Of a DNA stretch of 64,000 nucleotides, positions 18,161-28,420 are shown piece after piece (position 1 is the first letter of the stretch; every line of letters begins with the position of its first letter). The stretch is from contig JAPJBO010000988.1 in NCBI GenBank assembly GCA_030068145.1, positions 16,633 through 80,632 of the forward strand. Reading direction: 5' to 3'. This DNA comes from Diplonema papillatum (lineage: Eukaryota > Euglenozoa > Diplonemea > Diplonemida > Diplonemidae). A program made the translations under genes and the position numbers. The notes below the pieces were generated by a model, which ran no database searches, was not told the origin of the DNA, and saw nothing but the letters and a program-made list of their open reading frames with translations.

Positions 18161-18189
18161 CAATCTGTTGCCTGCCCCCTTTGCTCCTG

Positions 18190-18560
18190 CCGGATGGACC
18201 CGACAGCGTGCCAGAGTCAATTCTGTACTGCCCTGTTGAGGTCTTTTCCCTTCTGAAACTCATGGCCAAGGGGAAACGCCTCTTGTGCCCGTTTCCCGTC
18301 CATGCCTCGTTTAGGGATGCCCTCCGCGGGACCGCGGGGAAGCGGGGCATCCTGCAGCCGTTCAACGACGGCGACGGCTCGGGACGGACGAGGGCGCGTT
18401 TTCTAACCCACAGTGCCCGGATAGATGGTTGTTGCATCCCTTCTGAAAGCGGGTATGGACCCCATGCAGGTTCAAAAGATGGGTGATCGGGCATCAGGAG
18501 ACATGGTGACCCACTACGACGAGAAAGTCCTAAGGGACCCAGGGTGTGTTGAGGCGTAAA
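18190..18560 (+). pseudogene. Tyrosine-recombinase C-terminal remnant in A2
   Basis: Plus-strand reading gives the box-II-like motif THSARIDG (His codon at 18409) followed within about 35 codons by GMDPMQVQKMG and then MVTHYDEK, where the Tyr codon is 18515-18517. The spacing H-x-x-R ... Y and the QKMG segment match the catalytic end of tyrosine recombinases. The preceding text (FSLLKLMAKGKRLLCPF) may be the upstream part. The remnant is broken. The sequence differs clearly from the YR of the G and F retroelements, so it represents a third YR lineage, perhaps Crypton-like. Copies lie at 33447-33817 and 62338-62708, and the tail of one lies at 1-115. Confidence 0.55.
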
Positions 18561-19540
18561 AAGCTTACACCGAGCCACTCGAAGTTCTCGTACAGAAAGT
18601 GAAGAACAAGAAGGCAACCCGTGTCCCCGACGTCGACGGCGAGACATGCCACCGAAGAACGGAGGGCTCCACAAAAGAGCTCTACGTTTTCCCAAGTGTG
18701 ATGGATGTGGCTCTTAAGCTAGCCCAACGGTCGAAGAGAACAGGCGACGAAATAAGGTTAAAAGTCCGCACGCCCATTCAACCAGCCTTTGCGGGAGTCC
18801 CATATATTTTACTACTTTTTACAAAGTTGCCCACTATATTTACTAATTCTCACAAACATGCCCCTTGATAGTTCTTACTTTTTACAAACATGCCCATGAA
18901 GTTTCCCCTTTTTACAAACATGCCTGCATAGCTTCCATTTCTTACAAACACATGCCCATGAAGTTTTCACTTCTTACAAGGTTGCCCGATATAATTTACA
19001 GATCTTACAAACATGCTCCGGGTTCCCAGGTTCTCACTCGAGAACCAACTAAAGATGCTCAAGGGAACAAAGGTCTGGTGCGGCAGGCTGATGTGTGTAT
19101 CACCAAGCCTCGTTTCGATATACACACCACAAACGGCGCTCTAAGGGAAGCTCGGGGAACATCATTCAGCTGCTGAACTCTCTGCGTGAAAAGACAGCTG
19201 AGCGTTTTGCACGCGGAAGGGCTGTAACCGGGGAGGGGGGTCGTTGACCTGGTTGCCCTAACCATATTTTGCCGCTTATTCCAGGAGGGCAAAGGTGCTC
19301 AAGGTTGTCCAGGCTAACACACAATCAAGAAAGGTCAAGGATACAAAAACGAGGTATGCGGTGTCTTTGGATGCCTGGACAGTTCCTGCGCGCATGCTGT
19401 CGCAGTCATAGCAAGATGAATGAAAAAAGACCCCGCCTCGTTTATCCATGCCGTTCATTTGAAGGAATCCATCCGTGAGACTTACGCCGCCCATGAAGTG
19501 CCCGTGCCTTGCAACCCTTGAGTGCAAGTACCGTATTTCT

Positions 19541-19621
19541 AAAAATGTTGGCCGGAAATAAACCTGGCGCCCCCCCAAAAACCGGGCAAAACCGCCAGGT
19601 TTATTTCCGGCCACCATTTTT
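19541..19621. repeat. Hairpin K, copy in A2
   Basis: Identical in structure to the A1 copy: 29-bp arms around a 23-nt loop with a C-run. It occupies the same position in A, so it was present before the unit duplicated. Confidence 0.75.
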
Positions 19622-20478
19622 GCAGGTTTTTTGGGTACTTAGCAGATTTCCCCCCCTCAACCACCCAGAATCGCTCGCCGTCCCTACTCGGTACCCAGCT
19701 GGTGGTGGACATGAGGCTTGCGGAGTCGTGTCTTTGATGAACGTCTGACATGTCCCGGTCTATGCATCCTTCTCTGTTCGCAGCTGTCTCGGCGCACAAC
19801 ACAGTTGGGGCATGGCGTACGCTTGTGCAACATGTTGGTGGGAACGCGAGAGCAGGACAAAGGAAGAAGTTCCTCTTTGATATGTTGAGTGTGCTGTTGG
19901 ATCCGGGGTGCTCCTCCCAGAAGCCAAGTCCAGAACTTCTTTGATTGGAGGTGGCAGCAACCCACGTGGAACCATCTCGTGCTAAACCCTCGTTAACATT
20001 TCCCTGTAACATTTCCCTGCTCTCATCTCTCGGTGCAAAGAAGTCACTGCAAGCACCAAGTATCCTGCTGAGAATCGCTCCCTTCTCAACGAGGTGCACA
20101 GCACGTGGTCGTCGCGGCACCGCCTCCATATATATGCTTGACCTGAAGTCGTGATGAGGTGCTGGTTTGTAGACATTCAAGTGTACCGGACCCCCGTCTT
20201 GCCTATGCTTTGCCGAATGCTTCTTGGTCTTCTTCGTGCGGCTGGTCATCCTCAAGTTACCCAACCGTAGCCCTGAAAACCGTAGGCTGAAAAGCGACAG
20301 TTCGGGAGCAGGAATCCTTGGAATACAGGAGCTGAAGGAAATGAGGAACAGCGGGTCGCAGGATACCAGTCTTGTGGTGAAGGAAAGTAGCACAGATGGC
20401 CAAATACCGTGTTCCCGGCCACTTCCGTAGGTCCAAAGTACCCCTTTTCGAAAGTCTTTTCCCTGGAGAGTATTAGGC

Positions 20479-20611
20479 ATGCAATATTTTCTGATCGATC
20501 AACGCAATCGCTCGCGGGAGCGAGGCCGGGCACAGTCGCTGGTGGGTCCTTCCACCGTGGCAAAAGGCGGCAGAGCCGACGAAACTCGAGTCGACCATGA
20601 GCATCATCACG
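20479..20611 (+). other. Possible exon ending in a GTAAGT donor (A2)
   Basis: From ATG 20479 the frame reads MQYFLIDQRNRSRERGRAQS and then a Lys/Arg/His-rich stretch (HEHHH) up to CATCACG|GTAAGT. The donor is a strong match to the eukaryotic consensus. The same stretch recurs in A3 and A4, and on the minus strand at 63664-63804. I do not recognise a domain, and there is no convincing downstream exon. Confidence 0.3.
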
Positions 20612-21010
20612 GTAAGTCGGCAACGACGTGGCTCCTCAACCGGATTCCCGCTCTTACTCTCCAAGACCAAAGCTCCACTTGGACGTGCTTTTGGGTGGCT
20701 TGGGATGGCCCTGGGAGGCTAAGAAGTCGTCGGTGATGGCGATCATGACGGCCCGTGGATACATCTAAGCCGTCGGCGATCCCAGCAAACCCTTGCGCTA
20801 TCCCTGTAGCGCGGGAGAACAGCTTCCGGTGAAGGCCCTGCCTGACTAGGTGTAGTATGAAATCTGCTAAGTACAACTTGCTTTTACCAAAAAAAATGTT
20901 GGTTGGAAAAAATGTTGGCCGGAAATAAACCTGGCGCCCCCCCCCCAAAACCGCCACGATTATTACCTATTATTAGATTTCCGAAATCCGCCCCAAATTA
21001 TTAGATTTTA

Positions 21011-24000
21011 GGGATAATTAGCTTATAGCCACCAAGAAACTTTTTATTTAGCTTATAGCCACAAAAAACTTTTTATTTAGCTTATAGCCAGGAGGGCCTG
21101 AAACTTTTTATTTAGCTTATAGCCACAAAAAACTTTTTATTTAGCTTATAGCCACAAAAAACTTTTTTATTAGCTTCGAGCCACATTTTGCAAAATTTTG
21201 GTCATTTTTCTGAGTTGGCAAAATTTTGGCCGAAATTTTGGTCGAATTTTTGGTCAAACTTTTGGTCGATTTTTTGGTCGATTTTTGGTCGATTTGTTTT
21301 GGTCAAAATTTTGGCCGAAATTTTGGTCAAAATTTTCGGTCGTTTTTTTGGTCGATTTTTTTGGGTCAAAATTTTGGCCGAATTTTGGGTCAATTTCTTT
21401 GGTCGACAATTAGACTCCAATCCCTGAGAACACACCCATGGCGGATTCGAACCATTTACCCAGCCATTGACTGTGACAACTGTGCGATTTGGATTCGAAC
21501 TCAAGTTTCCAATTTCAAGTTGCAAGTTTTAAGCTTCAATGTGTGGGATACGTTTGGGGGAGTCAAGGTGATTCTGGGGTAGCGTCTAATCTCATCCCAT
21601 TTCAACTTTGCTTAGGTCTCGTTTACTTGGACCCCCTTTCTGCCGATTTGCGACTGCCGACTTGCGGCGCAACACTTTGGCAACCATTGCGTTGTTAACT
21701 CTCTTGACCTCCAACAACCTTCTTCGTCAGCGAGTTCGTGGCGGTGTTCGTGACAGGGACTATCAGATTCCTGCAACCCGGCGGCATCTGGACGGCCGTA
21801 GTGGGAGCAAGGGGTGCAACACGCTAAAAGACTGGAAGTACCGGGCATAAATGTTGCGAGCATACGGGTGCTGAAAGAGAAACCGGGAAACATGATACAT
21901 AGCTCGCAGAGTTCAGACCAGAGTACTTTTCGATGACACTCTCTTTAACGCAAACGGCGGCAAGCTCTTTGTGGACGATTTTTCAAGTCGGTTCTTATGT
22001 AGCCTTCGGGCGTAAACACACGTGGGTGACCTATCTAGACTGTTTCGAGTATCAGACTCCAAAAATTCAAGCAATGATAAGATGATACGACGTGGTGGTG
22101 TTTCGAGTGATGAGATGATAAGACGTGGAGAAGGTTGGACTCGCTCCGGGTGGGCCCGAAAACCCCTACCTGCAGCGAAGATGAACGTGTGCAAATAGGT
22201 GTGGCCACTCCAGTAGCTGGCACAGCACGGCAAAGGGTTTTCTGGGTTCGAATTCCGTGTGTGATTTTTCTCAGATTGGCTAACAATTGACCAACTTTTT
22301 TGACCAAAATTTTTGACCGATTTTTAGAGTGAAAGTTCGCTTGAAACTCCGGGGTTTTTCTTGAACAAATTTTTTGGCCAAAATCTTTTGACCAAAAAAA
22401 TTTGACCCAAAATCTTGACCAAAATTTTTTGACCGATTTTTTTTGACCAACATTTTTGGCCAAAATTTTGACCGATTTTTTGACGATTTTTTTTGACCCA
22501 AAATTTTTGACCGATTTTTTTTGACCAAATTTTTTGGCCAATTTTTTGACCAAAAAATTTTGACCAAAAAGTTCGACCAAGTTTTCACCAGGTGGCTTTA
22601 AGCTAAAAAAAAAGTTTCAGGACCTCCTGGCTATAAGCTAAATAAAAAGTTTTTTGTGGCTATAAGCTAAATAAAAAGTTTTTTGTGGCTATAAGCTAAA
22701 TAAAAAGATTTGAAAGTGCTATAAGCTAATTAAAAAGTTTTACTTTAGGTGGCTATAAGCTAAATAAAAAGTTAGCAGGTGGCTATTAGATAAAAGGGAT
22801 AATTAGCTTATAGCCACCAAGAAACTTTTTATTTAGCTTATAGCCACAAAAAACTTTTTATTTAGCTTATAGCCAGGAGGGCCTGAAACTTTTTATTTAG
22901 CTTATAGCCACAAAAAACTTTTTATTTAGCTTATAGCCACAAAAAACTTTTTTATTAGCTTCGAGCCACATTTTGCAAAATTTTGGTCATTTTTCTGAGT
23001 TGGCAAAATTTTGGCCGAAATTTTGGTCGAATTTTTGGTCAAACTTTTGGTCGATTTTTTGGTCGATTTTTGGTCGATTTGTTTTGGTCAAAATTTTGGC
23101 CGAAATTTTGGTCAAAATTTTCGGTCGTTTTTTTGGTCGATTTTTTTGGGTCAAAATTTTGGCCGAATTTTGGGTCAATTTCTTTGGTCGACAATTAGAC
23201 TCCAATCCCTGAGAACACACCCATGGCGGATTCGAACCATTTACCCAGCCATTGACTGTGACAACTGTGCGATTTGGATTCGAACTCAAGTTTCCAATTT
23301 CAAGTTGCAAGTTTTAAGCTTCAATGTGTGGGATACGTTTGGGGGAGTCAAGGTGATTCTGGGGTAGCGTCTAATCTCATCCCATTTCAACTTTGCTTAG
23401 GTCTCGTTTACTTGGACCCCCTTTCTGCCGATTTGCGACTGCCGACTTGCGGCGCAACACTTTGGCAACCATTGCGTTGTTAACTCTCTTGACCTCCAAC
23501 AACCTTCTTCGTCAGCGAGTTCGTGGCGGTGTTCGTGACAGGGACTATCAGATTCCTGCAACCCGGCGGCATCTGGACGGCCGTAGTGGGAGCAAGGGGT
23601 GCAACACGCTAAAAGACTGGAAGTACCGGGCATAAATGTTGCGAGCATACGGGTGCTGAAAGAGAAACCGGGAAACATGATACATAGCTCGCAGAGTTCA
23701 GACCAGAGTACTTTTCGATGACACTCTCTTTAACGCAAACGGCGGCAAGCTCTTTGTGGACGATTTTTCAAGTCGGTTCTTATGTAGCCTTCGGGCGTAA
23801 ACACACGTGGGTGACCTATCTAGACTGTTTCGAGTATCAGACTCCAAAAATTCAAGCAATGATAAGATGATACGACGTGGTGGTGTTTCGAGTGATGAGA
23901 TGATAAGACGTGGAGAAGGTTGGCCTCGCTCCGGGTGGGCCCGAAAACCCCTACCTGCAGCGAAGATGAACGTGTGCAAATAGGTGTGGCCACTCCAGTA

Positions 24001-24599
24001 GCTGGCACAGCACGGCAAAGGGTTTTCTGGGTTCGAATTCCGTGTGTGATTTTTCTCAGATTGGCTAACAATTGACCAACTTTTTTGACCAAAATTTTTG
24101 ACCGATTTTTAGAGTGAAAGTTCGCTTGAAACTCCGGGGTTTTTCTTGAACAAATTTTTTGGCCAAAATCTTTTGACCAAAAAAATTTGACCCAAAATCT
24201 TGACCAAAATTTTTTGACCGATTTTTTTTGACCAACATTTTTGGCCAAAATTTTGACCGATTTTTTGACGATTTTTTTTGACCCAAAATTTTTGACCGAT
24301 TTTTTTTGTCCAAATTTTTTGGCCAATTTTTTGACCAAAAAATTTTGACCAAAAAGTTCGACCAAGTTTTCACCAGGTGGCTTTAAGCTAAAAAAAAAGT
24401 TTCAGGACCTCCTGGCTATAAGCTAAATAAAAAGTTTTTTGTGGCTATAAGCTAAATAAAAAGTTTTTTGTGGCTATAAGCTAAATAAAAAGATTTGAAA
24501 GTGCTATAAGCTAATTAAAAAGTTTTACTTTAGGTGGCTATAAGCTAAATAAAAAGTTAGCAGGTGGCTATTAGATAAAAAGCCCTAGATAAAAAGCCC
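21011..24599. mobile_element. C1: MULE-like non-autonomous element, split by C2
   Basis: It begins GGGATAATTAGC and ends AAAAGCCC, flanked by the 9-bp duplication TAGATTTTA (21002-21010 and 24600-24608); B0 shows the empty site. The terminal arms are long and composed of tandem TTATAGCCACAAAAAAC-type units and then TTTTGGTCGA-type units, in inverted orientation at the two ends, around a middle of about 850 bp. Nine-bp duplications and long subrepeated TIRs fit Mutator-like elements. No transposase is encoded. C2 is inserted five bases from C1's right end. Confidence 0.85.
22796..24585. mobile_element. C2: MULE-like element inserted in the end of C1
   Basis: A complete 1790-bp copy with the same GGGATAATT and AAAAGCCC ends, flanked by TAGATAAAA (22787-22795 and 24586-24594). 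That 9-mer is part of C1's own right terminus, so the element inserted into its relative. It is near-identical to C1 and C3. No protein-coding gene; open frames in the arms are repeat artefacts. Confidence 0.85.
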
Positions 24600-24658
24600 T
24601 AGATTTTATTAGAAATTATTAGATATTATTACCTGGTTCCTGAAATTATTAGATATTA

Positions 24659-26447
24659 GGGATAATTAGCTTATAGCCACCAAGAAACTTTTTATTTAGC
24701 TTATAGCCACAAAAAACTTTTTATTTAGCTTAAAGCCAGGAGGGCCTGAAACTTTTTATTTAGCTTATAGCCACAAAAAACTTTTTATTTAGCTTATAGC
24801 CACAAAAAACTTTTTTATTAGCTTCGAGCCACATTTTGCAAAATTTTGGTCATTTTTCTGAGTTGGCAAAATTTTGGCCGAAATTTTGGTCGAATTTTTG
24901 GTCAAACTTTTGGTCGATTTTTTGGTCGATTTTTGGTCGATTTGTTTTGGTCAAAATTTTGGCCGAAATTTTGGTCAAAATTTTCGGTCGTTTTTTTGGT
25001 CGATTTTTTTGGGTCAAAATTTTGGCCGAATTTTGGGTCAATTTCTTTGGTCGACAATTAGACTCCAATCCCTGAGAACACACCCATGGCGGATTCGAAC
25101 CATTTACCCAGCCATTGACTGTGACAACTGTGCGATTTGGATTCGAACTCAAGTTTCCAATTTCAAGTTGCAAGTTTTAAGCTTCAATGTGTGGGATACG
25201 TTTGGGGGAGTCAAGGTGATTCTGGGGTAGCGTCTAATCTCATCCCATTTCAACTTTGCTTAGGTCTCGTTTACTTGGACCCCCTTTCTGCCGATTTGCG
25301 ACTGCCGACTTGCGGCGCAACACTTTGGCAACCATTGCGTTGTTAACTCTCTTGACCTCCAACAACCTTCTTCGTCAGCGAGTTCGTGGCGGTGTTCGTG
25401 ACAGGGACTATCAGATTCCTGCAACCCGGCGGCATCTGGACGGCCGTAGTGGGAGCAAGGGGTGCAACACGCTAAAAGACTGGAAGTACCGGGCATAAAT
25501 GTTGCGAGCATACGGGTGCTGAAAGAGAAACCGGGAAACATGATACATAGCTCGCAGAGTTCAGACCAGAGTACTTTTCGATGACACTCTCTTTAACGCA
25601 AACGGCGGCAAGCTCTTTGTGGACGATTTTTCAAGTCGGTTCTTATGTAGCCTTCGGGCGTAAACACACGTGGGTGACCTATCTAGACTGTTTCGAGTAT
25701 CAGACTCCAAAAATTCAAGCAATGATAAGATGATACGACGTGGTGGTGTTTCGAGTGATGAGATGATAAGACGTGGAGAAGGTTGGACTCGCTCCGGGTG
25801 GGCCCGAAAACCCCTACCTGCAGCGAAGATGAACGTGTGCAAATAGGTGTGGCCACTCCAGTAGCTGGCACAGCACGGCAAAGGGTTTTCTGGGTTCGAA
25901 TTCCGTGTGTGATTTTTCTCAGATTGGCTAACAATTGACCAACTTTTTTGACCAAAATTTTTGACCGATTTTTAGAGTGAAAGTTCGCTTGAAACTCCGG
26001 GGTTTTTCTTGAACAATTTTTTTGGCCAAAATCTTTTGACCAAAAAAATTTGACCCAAAATCTTGACCAAAATTTTTTGACCGATTTTTTTTGACCAACA
26101 TTTTTGGCCAAAATTTTGACCGATTTTTTGACGATTTTTTTTGACCCAAAATTTTTGACCGATTTTTTTGACCAAATTTTTTGGCCAATTTTTTGACCAA
26201 AAAATTTTGACCAAAAAGTTCGACCAAGTTTTCACCAGGTGGCTTTAAGCTAAAAAAAAAGTTTCAGGACCTCCTGGCTATAAGCTAAATAAAAAGTTTT
26301 TTGTGGCTATAAGCTAAATAAAAAGTTTTTTGTGGCTATAAGCTAAATAAAAAGATTTGAAAGTGCTATAAGCTAATTAAAAAGTTTTACTTTAGGTGGC
26401 TATAAGCTAAATAAAAAGTTAGCAGGTGGCTATTAGATAAAAAGCCC
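24659..26447. mobile_element. C3: MULE-like element
   Basis: A complete 1789-bp copy flanked by TAGATATTA (24650-24658 and 26448-26456). B0 and B2 carry this site unduplicated, so the insertion is unique to B1. Ends and arms are as in C1, and it has no coding capacity. Confidence 0.85.
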
Positions 26448-27686
26448 TAGATATTATTACCTGATTATTAGAAATTACTACCTATTGTTAGATATTATTA
26501 CCAGGTAATAATCCATTATCACCTGACTTTCCCATGCATTCTCACAGCAAAAGTGCCCCTAGGAGTGGAAGGTGATCGTCACAGTGGGTGTTGGTGCGTC
26601 CAAGCTGTTCCTTTCATCCCGTTCGCAATTCCGTTAGTTGCTAAGTCGCAATGGAAGGATGCCAAAAGAGGTAGGAGAGGTTTGAGGCAAGATCCCGGCA
26701 GAGGACGATGATGTGGCATGTGGGGTATGCGACCTCTACCCGCCAGAACCCGTATTCTTAGGGCAGAATGGGGGTTTAACTTCATCTGGGAAACCTTCTT
26801 TTGAGCACGAATCCCGCTCGCTGGGCATACAGTCCGTTGCATGTGGTCTTTGATGATGTGCGTGGTGCGTTTCGGCATTCGCTGGAACCCGACCGAAGCA
26901 GACAATAAGATCCCGGTGTCATTTCACTTTCATCTGCACACAGAATGTACGGCCTCCTTGGAATCTTCTGCCGGTTCTTCGGGCTGTCTTCTGCAAGCAC
27001 CATTGTCACGTCCTGCCTTTTCACCACGGCTTGCCCACAACCGCTTTGATGAAGCGCTGGGACTTGCGGTGATTAAGTGCACTATGGGGCGACACTAATA
27101 CAATATCATTGCCTAAAAGCACCTTGGCATCACCGCTTGGCTTGCACTGCCAGGCCACCCAGTCTCTTGCCTGGCATGGATTCTGGTGTTGTTTTCGTGT
27201 CTCTTCTTCTTTGCGTTTGTCGCCATTGAGCATCGTCCGGGACCGTGATGTTTTCTGGGCGGGCGCCGGGTTTGCGCTCACGAACTCGCAGATTTTGAAC
27301 TCGCATGAGAGTTTTGGGCTGAGTGCAAAATGTGAGATGGAAGGAACAATCTGCAGATCTTCACCGAAAGCTGAATCTGAGATTTTCACCGAGAGCTAAA
27401 TCGGATATTTTCACTGAGTACAAAATCTGAGATTTGGGCCGTAGCTACTTTGATTTCTGGGTTCCCTCCATTTTCGCGGCTTCATTGCCAAGACCCTAGC
27501 CCGACTGAGTAGTCTTTCCCTGATCCTCCCACTTCCTGGGGACTCTCTGCAGGCGATTATTAGATTATTAGAAATTATTAGACTTTGTTAGAAATTATGA
27601 GAAATTATTATCAGGTAATAATAATTATTAGAAATTATTAGAAATTATTAGTTATTACCCATTATTAGATCTAATAATACGTACGT

Positions 27687-27835
27687 ATGCTCCGAGGGTA
27701 ATCAACAAACCACGAAAGGGCTCCAAGCGCGGCACGTCAAGTGACCCACCGCCAGCAGCAAAGAAACGAAAGTGCACCAGATGTGGTGATTCGGGTCACA
27801 ACGTTTTGACATGCAAGAAGCAGGATGATACATAG
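27687..27835 (+). pseudogene. MULE-type zinc-knuckle tail in H1
   Basis: The plus strand encodes a basic, Pro/Lys-rich stretch, then KCTRCGDSGHNVLTCKK and a stop at 27833-27835. The motif C-x2-C-x4-H-x4-C with GHNxxTC is typical of the C-terminal zinc knuckle of MULE/FAR1-like transposases. Only the tail is present; B1 cuts the upstream side. In H3, where B is absent, the frame extends to ATG 56554. Confidence 0.5.
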
Positions 27836-28138
27836 CAGATCGGTGAATGTCGTTTTCCCTTGTTCCCTTATCAAACAAAGATGGAACCAAAGAAAAACAC
27901 CGAATTCCAATGTGGAGAGCGGCTCACAACATGTACTTTCCGGACAAGAAGATGCCACATGTCACCACATGACACGGAAGATTTGTGTTTGCCCAAGATC
28001 ATCCATTCTCTGTCGCCTGCGTCTCGACCCTGAGACGTGAATCTGAAAGTAACACCTCCCGCTTCAGGCTGCCCGTGATGCAGTCTGCATCTGATTGCTA
28101 CCACCCACACATTGTGTTCGTGTCGTTGTACATTTTAG

Positions 28139-28254
28139 CCGCTCACCCAATGACACAGATGGTTGGACGGCTCTGTATGTTGCCAGCGAGAAAGGTCACT
28201 CAGAAGTTGTCAAGGAATTGATCGCAGCTGGTGCCAAGGTCGACGTGCAGAACA
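28139..28254 (+). CDS. Ankyrin-repeat exon in H1
   Basis: One ankyrin repeat, DGWTALYVASEKGHSEVV followed by KELIAAGAKVDVQN, is flanked by an acceptor TACATTTTAG ending at 28138 and a donor GTATGT starting at 28255. A second AG at 28158 would give a 96-nt exon with symmetric phase, close to one repeat, so the exact 5' border is uncertain. Ankyrin repeats mediate protein-protein contacts. No neighbouring repeat exon is visible, so this is an isolated exon of a broken or captured gene. The same exon occurs in H2 and H3 with amino-acid differences concentrated in the first half. Confidence 0.6.
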
Positions 28255-28420
28255 GTATGTTTTACGATGCGAAGAATGTTTTTGTTCATGTGGGTGCTAT
28301 GAGGCCCCCACGTGCGAGGCAGATGACACCACAGAAGAGGCATAGGTATTGCAGAAGGGGGTACAGCTACTGGACGTCCGGCTCAGCAAACTTTGCTGGA
28401 ACCCGGTGAGCCCTCCTTCT

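Larger units (their letters stand above)
18168..20956 (+). repeat. Composite-unit segment A, copy 2 (A2)
   Basis: This is the most complete A copy. In order it holds the tyrosine-recombinase remnant (about 18190-18560), the degenerate tandem repeat (about 18798-19021), hairpin K (19541-19621), an unrecognised central region with long but unconvincing minus-strand frames, a possible exon ending GTAAGT (near 20479-20611), and half of hairpin K at its right end. It lacks transposon T and therefore shows T's empty site (CTCGAGT near 20586). It follows LINE2 directly and precedes B1. Confidence 0.8.
20957..27686. repeat. Segment B, copy B1 (AT-rich element carrying three C insertions)
   Basis: B without its insertions is about 1.3 kb. 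Its ends are built from ATTATTAGA motifs; the right end is the perfect palindrome ATTATTAGATCTAATAAT (27661-27678) followed by ACGTACGT. The core (26457-27550) has short open frames on both strands (for example minus-strand NDIVLVSPHSALNHRK) but nothing I can name, and a three-unit 26-bp repeat with GATTTTCACCGAGAGC near 27352-27432. B interrupts the A-to-H junction that is continuous at 56390-56620. The superfamily is unknown. Confidence 0.6.

Noticed and set aside
19539-20480. 313-codon minus-strand frame in A2 (213 codons in A1 and A3)
   Set aside because: Its length changes between copies through indels. It runs through hairpin K and has no recognisable domain or consistent composition, so it is probably chance.
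21188-21427. Small open frames in the arms of C elements rich in Phe, Gly, Trp and Lys
   Set aside because: They arise from TTTTGGTCGA-type tandem repeats and appear in several frames at once.
22210-22260. A-box/B-box-like pair in the middle of C elements (TGGCACAGCACGG and GGTTCGAATTCC)
   Set aside because: The two motifs are too close together for a tRNA-type promoter and no acceptor stem is present.
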